Below, piece by piece: positions 34,895-47,842 of a stretch of DNA of 64,000 nucleotides. The notes below the pieces were generated by a model. That model was not told the origin of the DNA, did no database searches, and saw nothing but the letters and a program-made list of their open reading frames with translations. Each line of letters starts with the position of its first letter. Position 1 is the first letter of the stretch. Position numbers and translations under genes: made by a program. The DNA is from Limnephilus marmoratus (lineage: Eukaryota; Arthropoda; Insecta; Trichoptera; Limnephilidae): NCBI GenBank assembly GCA_917880885.1, contig OU862920.1:43187019-43251018 (forward strand), read 5' to 3'.

Positions 34895-35639
34895 TCTTAC
34901 ATATAAAAATCTCGTGTCGCGGTATTTGTGGTCGCACCCTCCGAAACGGCTTGACCGATTTTTATGAAATTTATGTATATTTGGTAGGTATGAGAATAGG
35001 TTTTAAAGTATATTTCATACCGCTAGGTGATTAGAATGTTCCCTATCCAGAAAAAAAATCAATTTTTTCGACAATTTTTATTTTTGTATTTTTTTTTATT
35101 TGGAATCAAAAAATACCTATAACCCCAAATTTTAACCCGCCTATCCCACCCTCCCATTTTTTAATCCCTATTTTAGTATTTTTGTAAAATATAATAAACA
35201 AATTTAACTGTTTTTCGTATTTCAAACAGAACGAAATTATTTATGTTGTTGAATGACAGATGGCGCTACGTCCGCCTTATGGAACTTTAATCCATACATG
35301 CGCAAGACATTCGCGAGAAGCCTCGCGTCATTTTGATATTTCATTCGGCATCATGTTCTTGCGTGGGCAAACTATCGGGTTTATTTGTGTTGACTAAAAA
35401 CGGACTGACAATAAATATCGTACACTTCGAAATTCATATTGATTTTCTTTATTTCATTTTCCTACTTTAGTTGGTGTTTTTTGTTTTTATCGGCGGTCAT
35501 CGTCTACAGCGCTCCATTCCTCTTTCTGTCATGGTTCCCATCCCCACACACTAACAATACATTCGTTTTTTTATTTAAAAACCAAAATATTCACTACAAA
35601 TAATTTATATGGCAGAACAACGTTTTCCTGGTCAACTAG
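34895..35639 (+). mobile_element. Nonautonomous Helitron 3
   Basis: Starts TCTTACATATAAAAATCTCG after host A, contains CCGAAACGGCTTGACCGATT near the 5' end, and ends CCTGGTCAACTAG before host T. No Rep/helicase coding sequence is present. Confidence 0.8.
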
Positions 35640-36324
35640 TATTTCATGAAATATAACCCGGTCTAAATTAAGTAGGTGGGAGTTTTAAAGGAAATTTAGG
35701 TTTTGATTTAAAATAAGAGAAAATTTGAAACATATTTTTGGATACTAGCTCGATTGTTCACAGAGCTTCTAATATTATGTTTTCAACAATAATTATTTGG
35801 TCTAATCACAAAATTTTGATTTAAAAAAAAAAAAAAATTTTAGGTTCGAAAATTGTTTTCCTACATTCAAACAATGCGGACGTACCATCAAGTAAATATT
35901 ATATTATAATGTTTCAGTTTGGTTTTAGTCAACCATTTAACCGATGTCATATTGGTCAAAAATGATAATGAGTTTGCATTTAATTCGCAAAAATATTTGT
36001 AATTTTTTTTGGTAACATTAAGTTCTGCTAGATTAGCTTTCGGAATGTGGAAAGTGTGTTAAAACTCTAAAATATTTATGTGTGAATTAGTGAAATATGA
36101 ACATAGATTAGTGACCTCATTTTACCGGGTGGTCTTTTGTCCAACTGGTCTTTTTTTTCAGACATATTATCATATGTATTGATACCACTTTTTCTTCACA
36201 GGCATATATCTAAGAAACTACCTCTTCTCAAACTCCCCAAGACAAAGAGAGGAATTTCGTACATCCACAACTCTCTCCGGGATCAAACTTCTTTTTTAAT
36301 CCACATTCAAATATGATCTTTTTA

Positions 36325-36480
36325 CAATAGGTCCTCACGGGAGGCCCTGAGAAAAGCCATCTTTGTGGAAGACATTTCTTGGAAATCTATACCAGGGGTG
36401 GAAATTTGGTGTTCAGTGTGTTCGGGAGTGACGTATGAATTAAAAGTGAAACTCATACAGTGAAAGGTTACAATGGCGAC
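36325..36480 (+). repeat. Repeat D fragment
   Basis: ACGGGAGGCCCTGAGAAAAG followed by GTGTTCGGGAGTGACGTATG matches parts of D1. Confidence 0.5.
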
Positions 36481-36644
36481 CGGCCTCTCCCAATCATTTT
36501 ATATGTATTATATATGTAAAGGCATTTAAAATTCAAATGACATGTTAAAGCACTTGATGAATGAAAACTCAATTTGTATAAATGTTAGCCACTTGTCGGT
36601 CTTATCCGACGTTACATAAATTCCGAAGTTGTTCCAACTAGATA

Positions 36645-37266
36645 TCTATATATATATAAAATGAATCCCCGTTTCCCTTGGTCACGCCATAACTTCAGAA
36701 CGACTTTACCAATTTCATTCAAAGTTTGGGGATTTGATGTGTACATGCCCGCGATGGTTTTTTTTATATACAATGGCATCATGAAAATATGAATTGCTAA
36801 CCGTTCATCCGATTGGGATGAAACTTTGGTGAGTTGTTGTGAGCATGCTCGCGAAGGTTTCAATATATACTGGTGAGCTCTGGCATTATGAAATTTGCTT
36901 ACAAAACTTGCAATAGGTGGCACGCGAGCTATTTTAAAACTGAATGTACCGGGACTGAATGAATAAAATGCAGGAGGATTTAGGGTAACTCGGGAGGGGG
37001 GGTTCGCGGGACGGGGAAAGCGGGCGAGGGGAGTGGGGAGAGGGAAGGCGGAATGGGAACGCGAGAGGGGAAGGGGATACAGAAGAGGAAGGGGAGGCGG
37101 AAGAGGAACTTGACGAATGGGAAAGGACACGCAGGGAGAAACAATTGTATATAAAAGCATTACAATAAACAATATGTTTTGACATCATATATTTTTATAA
37201 TTATTTATTCCAGTTCGAATTGAATATTCGTAGCTAAGACAGGACAACGTCTGTCGGGTCAGCTAG
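36645..37266 (+). mobile_element. Nonautonomous Helitron 4
   Basis: Starts TCTATATATATATAAAATGA after host A. It has GTCACGCCATAACTTCAGAA near the 5' end, and a 3' hairpin GACAG/CTGTC a few bases before the terminal GGGTCAGCTAG and host T. The internal G/A-rich tract makes long spurious frames. Confidence 0.85.
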
Positions 37267-37269
37267 TAA

Positions 37270-37955
37270 GAAGATGAAAACTACAACATCACGAGGATCA
37301 ACTTATTCAAGATCGCCCCACTGATTATCCAAGAGAAGCTTGAAGGAAGCCATAGTAGAGAAAGAAGCGACACCTCTTGGCTTGAACCAAGTTAACCTAT
37401 TTGATAGATACAAGAACAGTTCCGCTGAGCTGAGGATGGAAGGATGGATGCAGGAAGAATATTGCACTGACGACAGCCAATCTTCTATGAAGAGAGCGTC
37501 AGATGAAAGAGGAGAAAAAAGCAATCCAACTCAGACACAAAGTGTAATATAAAAACAGGGTACCTAACTGTTGTGCCGAGAACTAATTAGATTAAAAATT
37601 ATTTTTGACTTGATGCATAATGAAGTCGTTTTTCTTTAAAAGACGGCAGATTGAACTGGGGGAGATAAATACTTGTCTTTGAAGACAGGAATTCTGAGTG
37701 GGTTGGGCAGACCGGAAGTCACTTGGTACATTTCATTCTGCTTTATCTTTATTTATAAATACAACATACTGTTTTTGAGATATGCATCTTAAAACTATCG
37801 TGTCCATCCGAAACTTTACCAGAAAGAATGATAGGGTTATACTTTTTAGTGAAACAAATCTAAATGAATTTGGGGGATGGATAATTTGACTCAATTTCGG
37901 TTTTTCTTAGTTTATTATTAGCTTTTATTCATTACGGGCGATCTTAGCCATTTAA
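37270..37955. other. Noncoding sequence
   Basis: No gene recognised; overlapping short frames on both strands lack features. Confidence 0.3.
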
Positions 37956-37956
37956 T

Positions 37957-38213
37957 TTTTGAAGTGAAAACTTGTTTAGCAACGTTATGATTTGAAACTC
38001 GATGAAACGGAAAAGCGACACTAAAAATAAACAAACACATACATCTATAGGATTTAGCCTGCGAGTGAATGAGATAGACTAATCGGTCTCCTCTTTGAGC
38101 GGTGCTTCGTAGTCTATCGGTCTTATCTTTGAGCGGCGCTTCGTAGTCTCCCCACTCTTGTGTACTTTAGTTTTCTGAATGTTTCACTTCTACTGTGTGT
38201 GAATTGAACACTC
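37957..38213 (+). repeat. Interspersed repeat C, copy 4
   Basis: GAAGTGAAAACTTGTTTAGC opens it, TTTAGCCTGCGAGTGAATGA lies inside, and the sequence TCTATCGGTC...GCTTCGTAGTC is duplicated within. It ends right against a B copy. Confidence 0.65.
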
Positions 38214-38521
38214 TGATTTTTTAAGTAAAACTTCTTTACGCACGCTTAACTTGGGGAGTAAGCTGGTGAATGCGTAACGAGAGCGTTACGAAAAGCGAGG
38301 CGAACGGTAGTTGAGAGGGAAATAAAAGTTAGTGAAGATCGAAAGAGAGAGAGTTACGTTGCGTATTACTGTAGGGGCCAGCCAGTTCCGTTTCATATAT
38401 CTAAGACACAGTGCAATTTGTTGTTATTGTCTGTATCACACTGTAGGAGCAAGAGAGAGCAGTGCGAGCTAAAGAAGTTTTACTTCAGTTGTGTGGTCTA
38501 AAGCACACTCGTTTTTTTTAT
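38214..38521 (+). repeat. Interspersed repeat B, copy 3
   Basis: Full layout: AAGTAAAACTTCTTTACGCA start, GTTACGTTGCGTATTACTG and CTAAGACACAGTGCA inside, GCTAAAGAAGTTTTACTTCA near the end and GCACACTCG plus T run. Confidence 0.75.
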
Positions 38522-38864
38522 ATGACATGGGAACTATGTGGCCACCGGTTGGGCAGCTTTATGAGGCAGGGTTAAGGAAGGGGCTGGGACGGATTTATTA
38601 ATGCGAGGCTTGAAGTGGCCCGGATTATACGAAGGAGGAAAACTTACACAAAAACAACGAAACGACAATCATGAAGCCAACATCAACTGTGACGGGTATT
38701 CCGCTCGTATTCATCGAGTTTCACGCATGGGCACCTGTGCACTGGGGTCAATTTTTGCTATCTCCTTAGAACAGGCTCCATTAAAATACCTGTTTATTGC
38801 GTCTGTGCATTAGAGATGGTAATTATTATTTTATAAAATCCATACAAACAAAATTGAAGCATTT

Positions 38865-39012
38865 TCGTTATTTGTTTTTGAAGTGTTATGCCGTGTTTCG
38901 CTACCTCCTTCTTTAGCCAACGTTTCGGACATCGTTGCAGTGTCCATCATCAGGGCAGATCCGGCAGATCCGGTAGATGGTAAAACAAATAACGAAAATG
39001 CTTTTGGCCGTG
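38865..39012. repeat. Foldback repeat K, copy 2
   Basis: ATTTTCGTTATTTGTTTT pairs with AAACAAATAACGAAAAT across about 100 bases containing CTACCTCCTTCTTTAGCCAA and a CATCATCAGGG motif typical of Penelope-type terminal sequence. Confidence 0.55.
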
Positions 39013-39059
39013 AACATCTTAAAACTATTCCAAAATTGAAGCAATTCAAAACAAATTCC

Positions 39060-39425
39060 TCGAATATCTTTGATTCAAGTCATATGTAAGATTTAATGCA
39101 GAGGCAGCTTCATACTTTGAAATTGATTTATTGAGTGTACGAAGGCATCATATGGATGCAATATTCCTGTATAAATTAGTTAACGATAATATTCAATGCC
39201 CAGAGTTGCTAAATAAAATTCAATTTAATGTACTAGCGCGTACAACACGCTCTTCTGTCCTGTTCAGGATGGATCAATGCAAGACAAACTGTAAGCAAAT
39301 TTCTTGTCTGAACAGATAATGCAATAGTTACAATAGCGTATTAACCAAGGTGGACATTTTCAATTCCGAACTTACCAAATATAAGGGGTACATAAAAGAG
39401 TATTTCTCTGATGTTTCATAAGTAT
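39060..39425 (+). mobile_element. LINE C-terminal fragment
   Basis: Plus-strand frame reads VRRHHMDAIFLYKLVNDNIQ, then LARTTRSSVLF and, past a stop, YKGYIKEYFSD, the conserved C terminus after the RT in many LINEs. Confidence 0.65.
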
Positions 39426-40374
39426 GTTATGTGTCTATGTTTCTATCGTTTATACTTATAATTCTGTTATGATTTGATCTATATGTACAACTTGGTTTCT
39501 TATGGTTACCAATCTAATGATATTTTTTATGTTTTATGTAAATTTTAGTTTTATATACTTAATCTTTTGTTTTAAAAAATTTTGATCTCATACTCCTTTA
39601 TTATAAATTTTATTATTTCAAATTTTTTATTATGCTATTTAATCAGAGGTAAAGTCACAAGAAGGAAATCCATAATTGGTTTTAGTTTGGTTATACAAAC
39701 ACGTACAAACTGGAAAAATGTAAGCTGTCGATTTCCCGAAAATAAATACATTATTATTATTTCCGATATAATGCGTAAAACATGATATCTAATACATAGG
39801 TACCTTAAATTTATATTAAAAGTGGTTTATTTTTAAACGATTTCAATAATACAGTTAGTCACCAAAAATAGGAACATAAATGAGGTGATTTGATTCGCCA
39901 AAAAAAACAGAAACATAAGAAAATGACTTTTATAAAAATAAAAGCTCCATCAATTTTAATCAATGCTCGGATGGATTGAAATAATTTCACTTTTCTATGT
40001 CTTGCAACCGTCACTTAAAGAAGAAGAGATCTATTCGTGTCAAGCTCTAATGACTCTGATGTATTGAGTAGGCAGCAGTGAGTAATTTTTTGGATCACTC
40101 GGTCACGCCAGCTTTTATTTTCGACCTGCTAATTTTAGAAGGTAAAAAAATCGATAATATTTGTCTTTGTCTCGTGTCCTCGTGTCTTAATATATATTTG
40201 CCAGAATTCCTGAACATAGAAATACATACATTTTTGTAAGATCTGTCTATCAAAAATATACAACATCAAGAAAAACGGCGCAAATATTTTAATGAACCAA
40301 TTTAAATTCCTAATACCTAAATAAATCTTAGACCCACAATCAAAATGAAATTTTCACAGCAAAGGATATTATCG

Positions 40375-40650
40375 TAGTTTATTTTTGGGGAATTGTGCCA
40401 ACGCTTCTATAGCCAACGTTTAGGACAGCATTGCAGTGTCCATCATCAGGAATTACACATCTACCCTGACGATGATGAATATGTACATTATTGCTGTGCA
40501 AAACGCTAAATTAGGAGATAACGCAACACGACAAAATACTAAAGAATCTTCCTTGACGATGGACACTATAATGATGTGCAAAATGCTAAAGAAGAAGGAA
40601 GCTCTACACGGCGAAATACCCCAAAAATAAATCACGATAAACCATTTTTA
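40375..40650. repeat. Foldback repeat K, copy 3
   Basis: ATCGTAGTTTATTTTTGGGG pairs with CCCCAAAAATAAATCACGAT. Inside are AGCCAACGTTTAGGACAG and CCATCATCAGG. Overlapping open frames on both strands are mirror products. Confidence 0.6.
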
Positions 40651-41699
40651 ATTTACAGTTGGGATTGCTTATTGTTTGTCCGTATTATTCAAAAGAAAAA
40701 AGTTTTACGAAATGAAGTGTTAAAACCTCTTGCAAAGTTGGTTGGAAAAGTCAAATGATTTTATTAGGTATATCCTCATGAAACACATAAAAAACAATAA
40801 ATTTATTTTAGAATCAACATTTATTGGTTTTTATTTTAGACACAACAGCAGAATTTTTGTTTTAAAAAAGATCAGATCACCCAGCTCACAGTCGTGTTGA
40901 AGCTTTGGCACAAATTTAATCTGGTCTAAATTATTAATACATGTAAATGGCATCATGATAAATTTAGGTAGCACATAATGTCTTCATTTCGTTTATAATG
41001 TCAAGCAACGAAACGGTTTTATTGGAAAAAAATTACCTTTTAGCGTTTTTCTCGTGTTTTGGGTTTTTGAACAACAACCCGTTGAAATGTGTTAAAAATG
41101 CAACGATAACAGCTGCGTTGAATAAATGTATGTTTATCGCGTTTGCAAATTTGTTCTATTTAGATGCCATTGTGTATCCAGCGATCGCAAATTGGCCGCT
41201 GACATATATTTTCAAGGTGGAGCCATAGTCTCTTGGAAAAGTTCTACAAGACGCCCGGGAAAAACCCGCCGCCTACTCGCGCTTTCTGCCACGAGCCGCA
41301 TAAACAAATAAATCGACGCCATGTGGAGGAGGAGGTCTCTCTTTGCAATGAACAGGGTTGCTACCTTTGATTAGTTACAAATATTTAAAAATATATATAT
41401 TTATATATACTCGTATTGTTTTTTTTTAATACATCTATTTTAATTTCGATTTTGTTTTATTGAATGAATGCAAATCTTGGAAGTCTAAATCCGCTTTCCA
41501 ACATTTGATTCAGCTGAAACTAGCAGATTTTCTCTTTCTCTAAAATTACAGGAAAATGAAAACTATTTACTTAATAAAAATTAATGCACCATAATAATTT
41601 TTTTTTTTTTTCAATTTTCTCATTTTGACAACACCTAGGGACCTAGGAAGATGATTATTATACAAAAAATTTAAGGCTATCTAAAGAAGAGTTGTATAT
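40651..41699. other. Noncoding sequence with a GC-rich patch at 41230-41330
   Basis: The patch has CpG-rich words (ACGCCCGGGAAAAACCCGCC) but no supported gene start. The rest is AT-rich. Confidence 0.3.
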
Positions 41700-42139
41700 G
41701 TGTATATATATCTAGTGTTTCCGATTTTTCGTTCACCCCACCATTCCTCTTATCATGCTATGCCGTGCTAGAACATCTGTTCTGCCGTATGGTATATTGA
41801 ACAAGTCGTGTCGACGACTACGGCTGAAATTTTCAGGCACGTATAAGCCATAACATTCCAAGAGGAATAGGCTGTCAATGCAGTTATGGATTATGTTAAA
41901 ACTAAGAATTGCAAGATTTGCAAAACGTCTAGTTTCCAAACTTAATCCATTTGTTGCCTCAAGTAATTCCATATGGTGCATGAATCTCGGATACGTTTCA
42001 TGCATCCGCATATAGACAAACCTAAGGAACTTTTCTGGATTTGTTCCAGAATATTAATAAATTTAGCTTGGTGCGGAGTCCACACACCACTAGCATACTC
42101 CAGCTTACTTCTTATTAGGCCATCGAACATTTTACACAA
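41700..42139 (-). mobile_element. LINE C-terminal fragment, minus strand
   Basis: Frames read FDGLIRSKLEYASGVWTPHQ, then MRMHETYPRFMHHMELLEA and LAILSFNIIHNCIDS, a LINE RT tail with a frameshift near 42010. It abuts a tandem repeat. Confidence 0.7.
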
Positions 42140-42425
42140 TTAATATAATAAATACAATCAATATCAATTAATATAATCGATGCAATTAATACAATTAATA
42201 CAATCAATACAATTAATACAATTAATACAGTCAATACAATCCATGTAATTAACACAATCAATATAATTATAACAATCAATACAATTAATGTAATTAATAC
42301 AATTTATACCGTTAACACAAATTACTCAATTAACACAATTAATACAATTAACACAATTAATGCAATTAACACAATTAATACAGTTGATAAAATTAATACA
42401 ATTGACACCATTATAATACTGACAT
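42130..42425. repeat. Tandem AATTAATACA-type repeat
   Basis: About 30 imperfect ten-base units (ACAATTAATA, ACAATCAATA) lie between two oppositely oriented LINE fragments. Confidence 0.85.
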
Positions 42426-42464
42426 GCCTTTATGTAAGCGCATTGACATGGAAACTATTGAATA

Positions 42465-42930
42465 TTAATATTAATATTAATGTTCAAAATTGTAAATGGT
42501 AGAATAGACAGTCCTGATCTAACTAAGCTCATTGAATTTCATATTCCCACGAGAACCACTCGTTCTAAAATCCTTTTTAAATGTAACAATAATCGGACTG
42601 AGTATACGAAACACTCACTTTTACCTAGGTTGCATGAAGTTACTAATAGATATGCAGATGTGATAGATCTTTTTAACTGCACGGAACATAGGTACAAGAA
42701 GGCTATGCTATCATATTTTTTTAATCACTATTAATTTTATTTGTATTATGGATTTTTGCATGTAAATGTATCTCTGGTGTCACTTCCCAATGTATCGTCA
42801 CAATTAATTGTTATACATACACTGTTTTACCATTACTAATATTTTGAATATGAATTTGTGACATGTAATTAATGTTTATGGCATACTTATGCCGTTTGTA
42901 TTAAATAAATAAATAAATAAATAAATATAC
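42465..42930 (+). mobile_element. LINE C-terminal fragment with AAAT tail
   Basis: The frame reads MFKIVNGRIDSPDLTKLIEF and TRTTRSKILFKCNNN. The 3' UTR ends with the hairpin GGCATACTTATGCC and an AAAT microsatellite (42903-42926), as LINE tails do. Confidence 0.75.
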
Positions 42931-43153
42931 ACTTAATTAACTTAATTAAAGTATGGTATAAAAATAGTTTTGATTAACCCTATTCGTCTGAAATATTCCA
43001 CGAAAATCATCTTAAATTCGGTCTGTCTCGCATCATGCAATGGGGACATAACTTTAATATTTTCTTCTTATTTGAATGCGCACGATCAACCGCGTTCCAA
43101 ATAATAATTTTGGTTCCAAAGCTTGTTATTTAATTATACTTGGTGTACCACAC

Positions 43154-43358
43154 GGTACACTAACTTCGGGAGGTGATTATACATGATGGCAGAAGTAAAA
43201 AAGATGGATAACTTTGTTCGAAATTTCCTTTCTTTTTCTATATAAAAAATTCATCTTTTTAATCAGAAAACTACCATAAAACGTTGGAATTTCGAACAAA
43301 GTTATCTATATTTCTTACTTGTACGATTATGTATAATCACCTTCCGAAGTTAGTGCCA
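43154..43358. mobile_element. Palindromic MITE
   Basis: The ends CACTAACTTCGGGAGGTGAT and its reverse counterpart ATCACCTTCCGAAGTTAGTG extend inward as arms of about 70 bp, including ATAACTTTGTTCGAAATT and AATTTCGAACAAAGTTAT. Confidence 0.75.
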
Positions 43359-43393
43359 CAAGAAATGCAATCCAAACCAACAATTATTTCAAA

Positions 43394-43591
43394 TAAATAA
43401 AAAGAAAACACTTTGTTTTACGTCACTTTATTAATATTTCTTCCGTCTACCGGTTTCGGTACCTCCGTACAATCATCGGGACTTATGGTACGGAGTATTT
43501 TATATTCAGTCCTGGTACGGAGGTACCGAAACCGGTAGACGGAAGAAATATCAATAAAGTGACGTAAACAAAGTGTTTTCTTTTTATTTAA
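43394..43591. repeat. Near-perfect foldback with arms of about 75 bp
   Basis: AAGAAAACACTTTGTTTTAC and TCTACCGGTTTCGGTACCTC in the left arm are mirrored on the right with only a few differences, around a spacer of about 45 bases holding ATCATCGGGACTTATG. Confidence 0.85.
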
Positions 43592-45283
43592 TTAAAATGT
43601 CAAGTCACAATGTGTTTGCTTCTTTTGAAAAAACAATTATTTCGTTAAAGTAATTAATTGTTTGAGTGTTTACTAATTAAATTAAAATATAACGTAACCC
43701 TTAAAGGTATTTGGTAAAAAATATTTCCGAGTAAATATTGAAAAAAATTTAATTCCTATACATTGGTAAGAAAACAAAAAAAAACTAGAAAATTGTTTCC
43801 GATAATCCGAAGAATGAAAAATAATATGTTACTTATTAAATTAATTGTAAAAGAACTAACTCCCCTTCATTTTCAAAATTGGAACTAATTGAGTGAAAAA
43901 CGCAAATAAGCTATAAAATGGATACCTACCTACCTAGAGTAATATAATATTTTACCGAAAATTATATTAATTTTCGTTTTCAAGATTGGATTTATAAAAT
44001 GCCGTGATTTTTCACTAGTCTTCGCTAGTCAAAAATAAAACTATTGTCGCCAGTTTACATAATTATTTTCGACTCCTAGAACTCTGATAGAAGCCAAATA
44101 AATTAATAATATGTTAATGTAAGATTTTTGATATTATTTAAAAACCTTTAATTAATTTTTCCAGAAGCAAGGAAAAATTTGGTTTAATGTAAAACGTTTT
44201 TTGTCTAGTGGCTACAAACATCTTTGCAAACAGAGGCTATCACACTTTTTTGTGAAATGTTATGGAATGCAAACATATACTAATATAATAAAACAAATAT
44301 AAAAACTTATTTCCACTTTAATTTATTTGACGGTCTAATAAATTAATGTGGAAATTAGTTTCATATTTGTTTCATTACATTATTATAATGTAATTCCACC
44401 ATAAATTATCAATTTCAAAAATAGAAATATTGTAAACATATAGTTGCCATACATAGTTTTTAGCTATAAAATCATTCCAGTACCGGCTAGACCCCCAGTA
44501 CAAAATAAATTACAACAATAAAACACTCCATTAAATCCCAACGGTGGGCCGCCGTGAGGTGAATTATTGTAAATAATAATGATTATTGCTGATACAGTAA
44601 TCTGAAAATTTAAGCGGTACCAGATTGCTTTAGTGATGCAAAAGCTCGGATATTGCGGTGCATTCCGCTCTGAGTAGGATGCTATAAATACGCGAGTGAG
44701 AAAACGCGTCGAAAATAAAAACGACGCCAATCGACGCCGACGCCCGAAAGGACAGAGCTGAACTCATGAGACTTATTCCACTGAAACTTGATACTTTCGG
44801 TCACCCTTTTGGGTACCTATGTAGGAGGAACTTAACAAGAGTTATTGACTACTTCAAAGGTAGAACGGTAAGACGCTTGGTTATAGGCTGATTGGAAAAA
44901 CTGCAGTGTATTGTAAAACAAAAATATTTGAAATACAGTATTCGTACAAAACCATATATTATATATTGTAAATAGAAATTTACATGTATAATATTTGGAT
45001 AACCTGCAGACAAGTTTTGGGATTACCTATTGTAAACACAAATATGTAGTAAAAATTATAAAAATAAAAATAAAAACACTTTGTATTAAACCACGAATAT
45101 TAATTATTTTGTACATCGACCGGTTTCGCTTCAACCAAGCTTATCAGGATATAATATTTATGTTGTGTGTGTCTGTATAGTGTGTTAAATGTGTACGATT
45201 GTCATAAAACTATTGATACAAATAAAAATACATTCAAAGAGGTCTAATCAAAATCGATAGTTGTTAGTTGAATTTATTTTGTA
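43592..45283. other. Noncoding sequence; isolated TATAAATA and an ACCGGTTTCG motif
   Basis: GCTATAAATACGCGAGTGAG at 44685-44704 resembles a core promoter, with CpG-rich sequence after it but no supported gene. CATCGACCGGTTTCGCTTCA near 45115 resembles the 43.4 kb foldback arm. Confidence 0.3.
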
Positions 45284-45790
45284 CTAGCTGGTTCCCGGCA
45301 TGCGTTGCAATGCCATATTCAAAGAAATAAATTGTTGCTCCTTGCACGTCCTTTCCCCTCCCGCGTTCCCCTTCCACCTTCCCCGCCTACTCTCTCCCCC
45401 CTCCCGCGTTCCATACTTTCAGTCCCAGTACATTCAGTATTTAAACAGCTCGCGTTCCACCTATTACAATTTTTTTTTTCAAATTTTCATTTTTCATTTA
45501 TTACAAATATTCGTTTTCGTATATTTTAAGAACAATCAAACTAATTTGGTACCTAACGTAGGTACCTATTTAAAATATCTATGATTTAAAAAATACATAG
45601 ATAATTCTTTTGTCATGATTAAGTTTTCTGAAATTATCCAATTTTCTGCGCAATTTTCTTAATTTTTCTTTCCGTAAGAACCTTTTACAAAGTATTAGAA
45701 AACTTTTTAAAAAAAGTGAATAAAATCGGTAACGTGGTTCTGAAGTTATGGTGTGTACAAGGAAAACAGGGATTCATTTTTATTCACATA
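45284..45790 (-). mobile_element. Nonautonomous Helitron 5 (minus)
   Basis: In reverse it ends ATGCCGGGAACCAGCTAG before host T. The 5' end retains AATAAAAATGAATCCC and CACCATAACTTCAGAACC but the first bases are eroded. Confidence 0.7.
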
Positions 45791-45960
45791 CTAGCTGGTA
45801 GCATTTCGGTAATAAAGAAATTGTTTCTCTATGAGTGTCCTTTCCCATTCGTCCCGTTCCCTTCCCCTTCCGCCACCTCCCCTCCCCCCCCCCCCCCTCA
45901 CACCGCCCTCCCTCACCCCTTATATATATGTATATCCCTATACCTTGTCACCATATAGAT
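45791..45960 (-). mobile_element. Helitron 6 fragment (minus)
   Basis: CTAGCTGGTAGCATTTCGG, then AGAAATTGTTTCTCTATGAG and a C/T-rich tract match the 3' part of Helitron 2. It abuts Helitron 5 and has no visible 5' end. Confidence 0.55.
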
Positions 45961-46221
45961 AAGGAGTGTTATTGTTAGCGGCAGAATTTTACACGATGTT
46001 GTTGAGTTACTTCCATATTATAATTCTGTTAAAACTATATAGTCAAAATCAATTACTCTACAAGCACAAGAAGGTATATATTGTGAAAACAATATTATTA
46101 GTTTGATTTTCAAGACTAGTATTTATTATACGTACATATTTGTGAACAATGTGATTGCTGTTGTGCATAGCAATAAATGTATTCTTAGTTAAACTTTTTC
46201 TGTATTTTTTTAATCGTATTT

Positions 46222-47840
46222 TTGAAACCCTGGCGAATTTTTGAAAATTTCAATCCGAAAAATCAGAACGTTTTTTATAAACCGAAAAGACGGGACATAA
46301 TTTTATGGGTGCGAAAAAACGATAATTACATAGCCGAGAATCATTTAAAAAAAAAGAACGTTTTCCACAAGAAAGGGCACAGGAGAATAACGAGGCATAC
46401 CAAAAATATTACATCTCATAAATATTTTTTTCCTTGATCCATCTTATTGATCATAAATAATTATAATGTTCAACGTCTATATTACTAAATCCAATGTAAT
46501 ATACTTGTACTAAAACATGTACAGACAGCATAAAATGTACGGGGTTCTCTTCAGAACATCTGTCAAAAAGTCAAACCAAATGATAAGTTCGCAGAGAACA
46601 AACAATAAATCTAGTGAAGTTAAATGTCAAATTCAAAAATTCGCCGGAAATCAAAGTGTTCCAACATGAAAAAAAACAGTGTGGAATTTTACAAAATTAG
46701 TAGGACCATTTTTTCCAAGTCGTTATGAAATCCATGCAAGTGGCCTATTGTATGGTGCTTTCAGACAAGCGAAGTACCAATTGAATTCACGAATAAATAC
46801 AATCCTGTTCTATGCAAATACCACCATTAGAAATAAAACCAAAATAAACTTCGACGCCGAAATTTTGTCATTGGATTATATCGAGCATAATGTATTTGAA
46901 CGCGAAGTCATGAATAACACACAACCTAAATACAAATTGTACAATATGTTCACAATGTGGAGGTAACTGCTAATATGAAGTATTTTAGGAAAACTTAACA
47001 TTATTACATACGGTGTAATACCATTACATACTAGTATGTTATTGCATATATACGATCATGACCAGTCGAGGAATAACGTAATATGTATAAGCGCCTTCCT
47101 GCGGTCTAAACTTAGTACTTTATATTTCACTCTGGTGCGATTTTCCTCAATAAACATTGCAGCGATACATGTTCCAACTTCCAACTATCATCGTGGGGTC
47201 TAATAAATTTGCGTCGACTTCAATCATAATATGCACTTTGCCAAAATAAATAGAGTGGAATCATAACATTATTTATTTTTGACCTTCGTAAAATCGATCG
47301 CATCCATGAATATCACACACGATCACAACAGGATGAAAGATTTATAATATATCCCCCCCATTGAAGAGATACACCGATAGATGTGTGTTTGAAGCATTTA
47401 CGTGTGTCGGGAGTAAGCTCAATTTTTCCTTACTTCCATAGAAAATTAACATAAATTAACAAATAAGTTTTTTTTTCTGGAACAGATAATCAACTTTACT
47501 GAACTATCTGAGGCCTGGTAATCGAATGATCTTATATTAATTGGCAACCTCAGTTTTCCGTCGAATCGACTTTTCAACGCCTAAATTTAGTAAGATTATT
47601 TTTTCAGTTATCCCTCTAAAATAATTCATAATCTTCTTTCATAAATGACGCGAGTTTAATTTTTTTATGAAAAAATGCTATTCACAAGTTATGCTCTAAA
47701 ATATTCAGAACCTCATTTTATAAAAAAAAAAAAACAAAAGATGTACAGCATCTGAGAGAAATTTATTATTTAATTCGTCATAATTAAATTCGTCTCCTTT
47801 CATATAATTACATTATAGGTAACATTAATAATTTTTAAAA
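46222..47840. other. Noncoding or unrecognised sequence
   Basis: An open frame of 95 codons at 46679-46966 (WNFTKLVGPFFPSRYEIHAS) matches nothing I know and has no clear splice or start signals. The remainder shows nothing. Confidence 0.3.
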
Positions 47841-47842
47841 AT

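Noticed and set aside
44685..44760. TATAAATA followed by CpG-rich sequence, promoter-like
   Set aside because: No open frame or exon follows on the plus strand, so it is kept only as a note.
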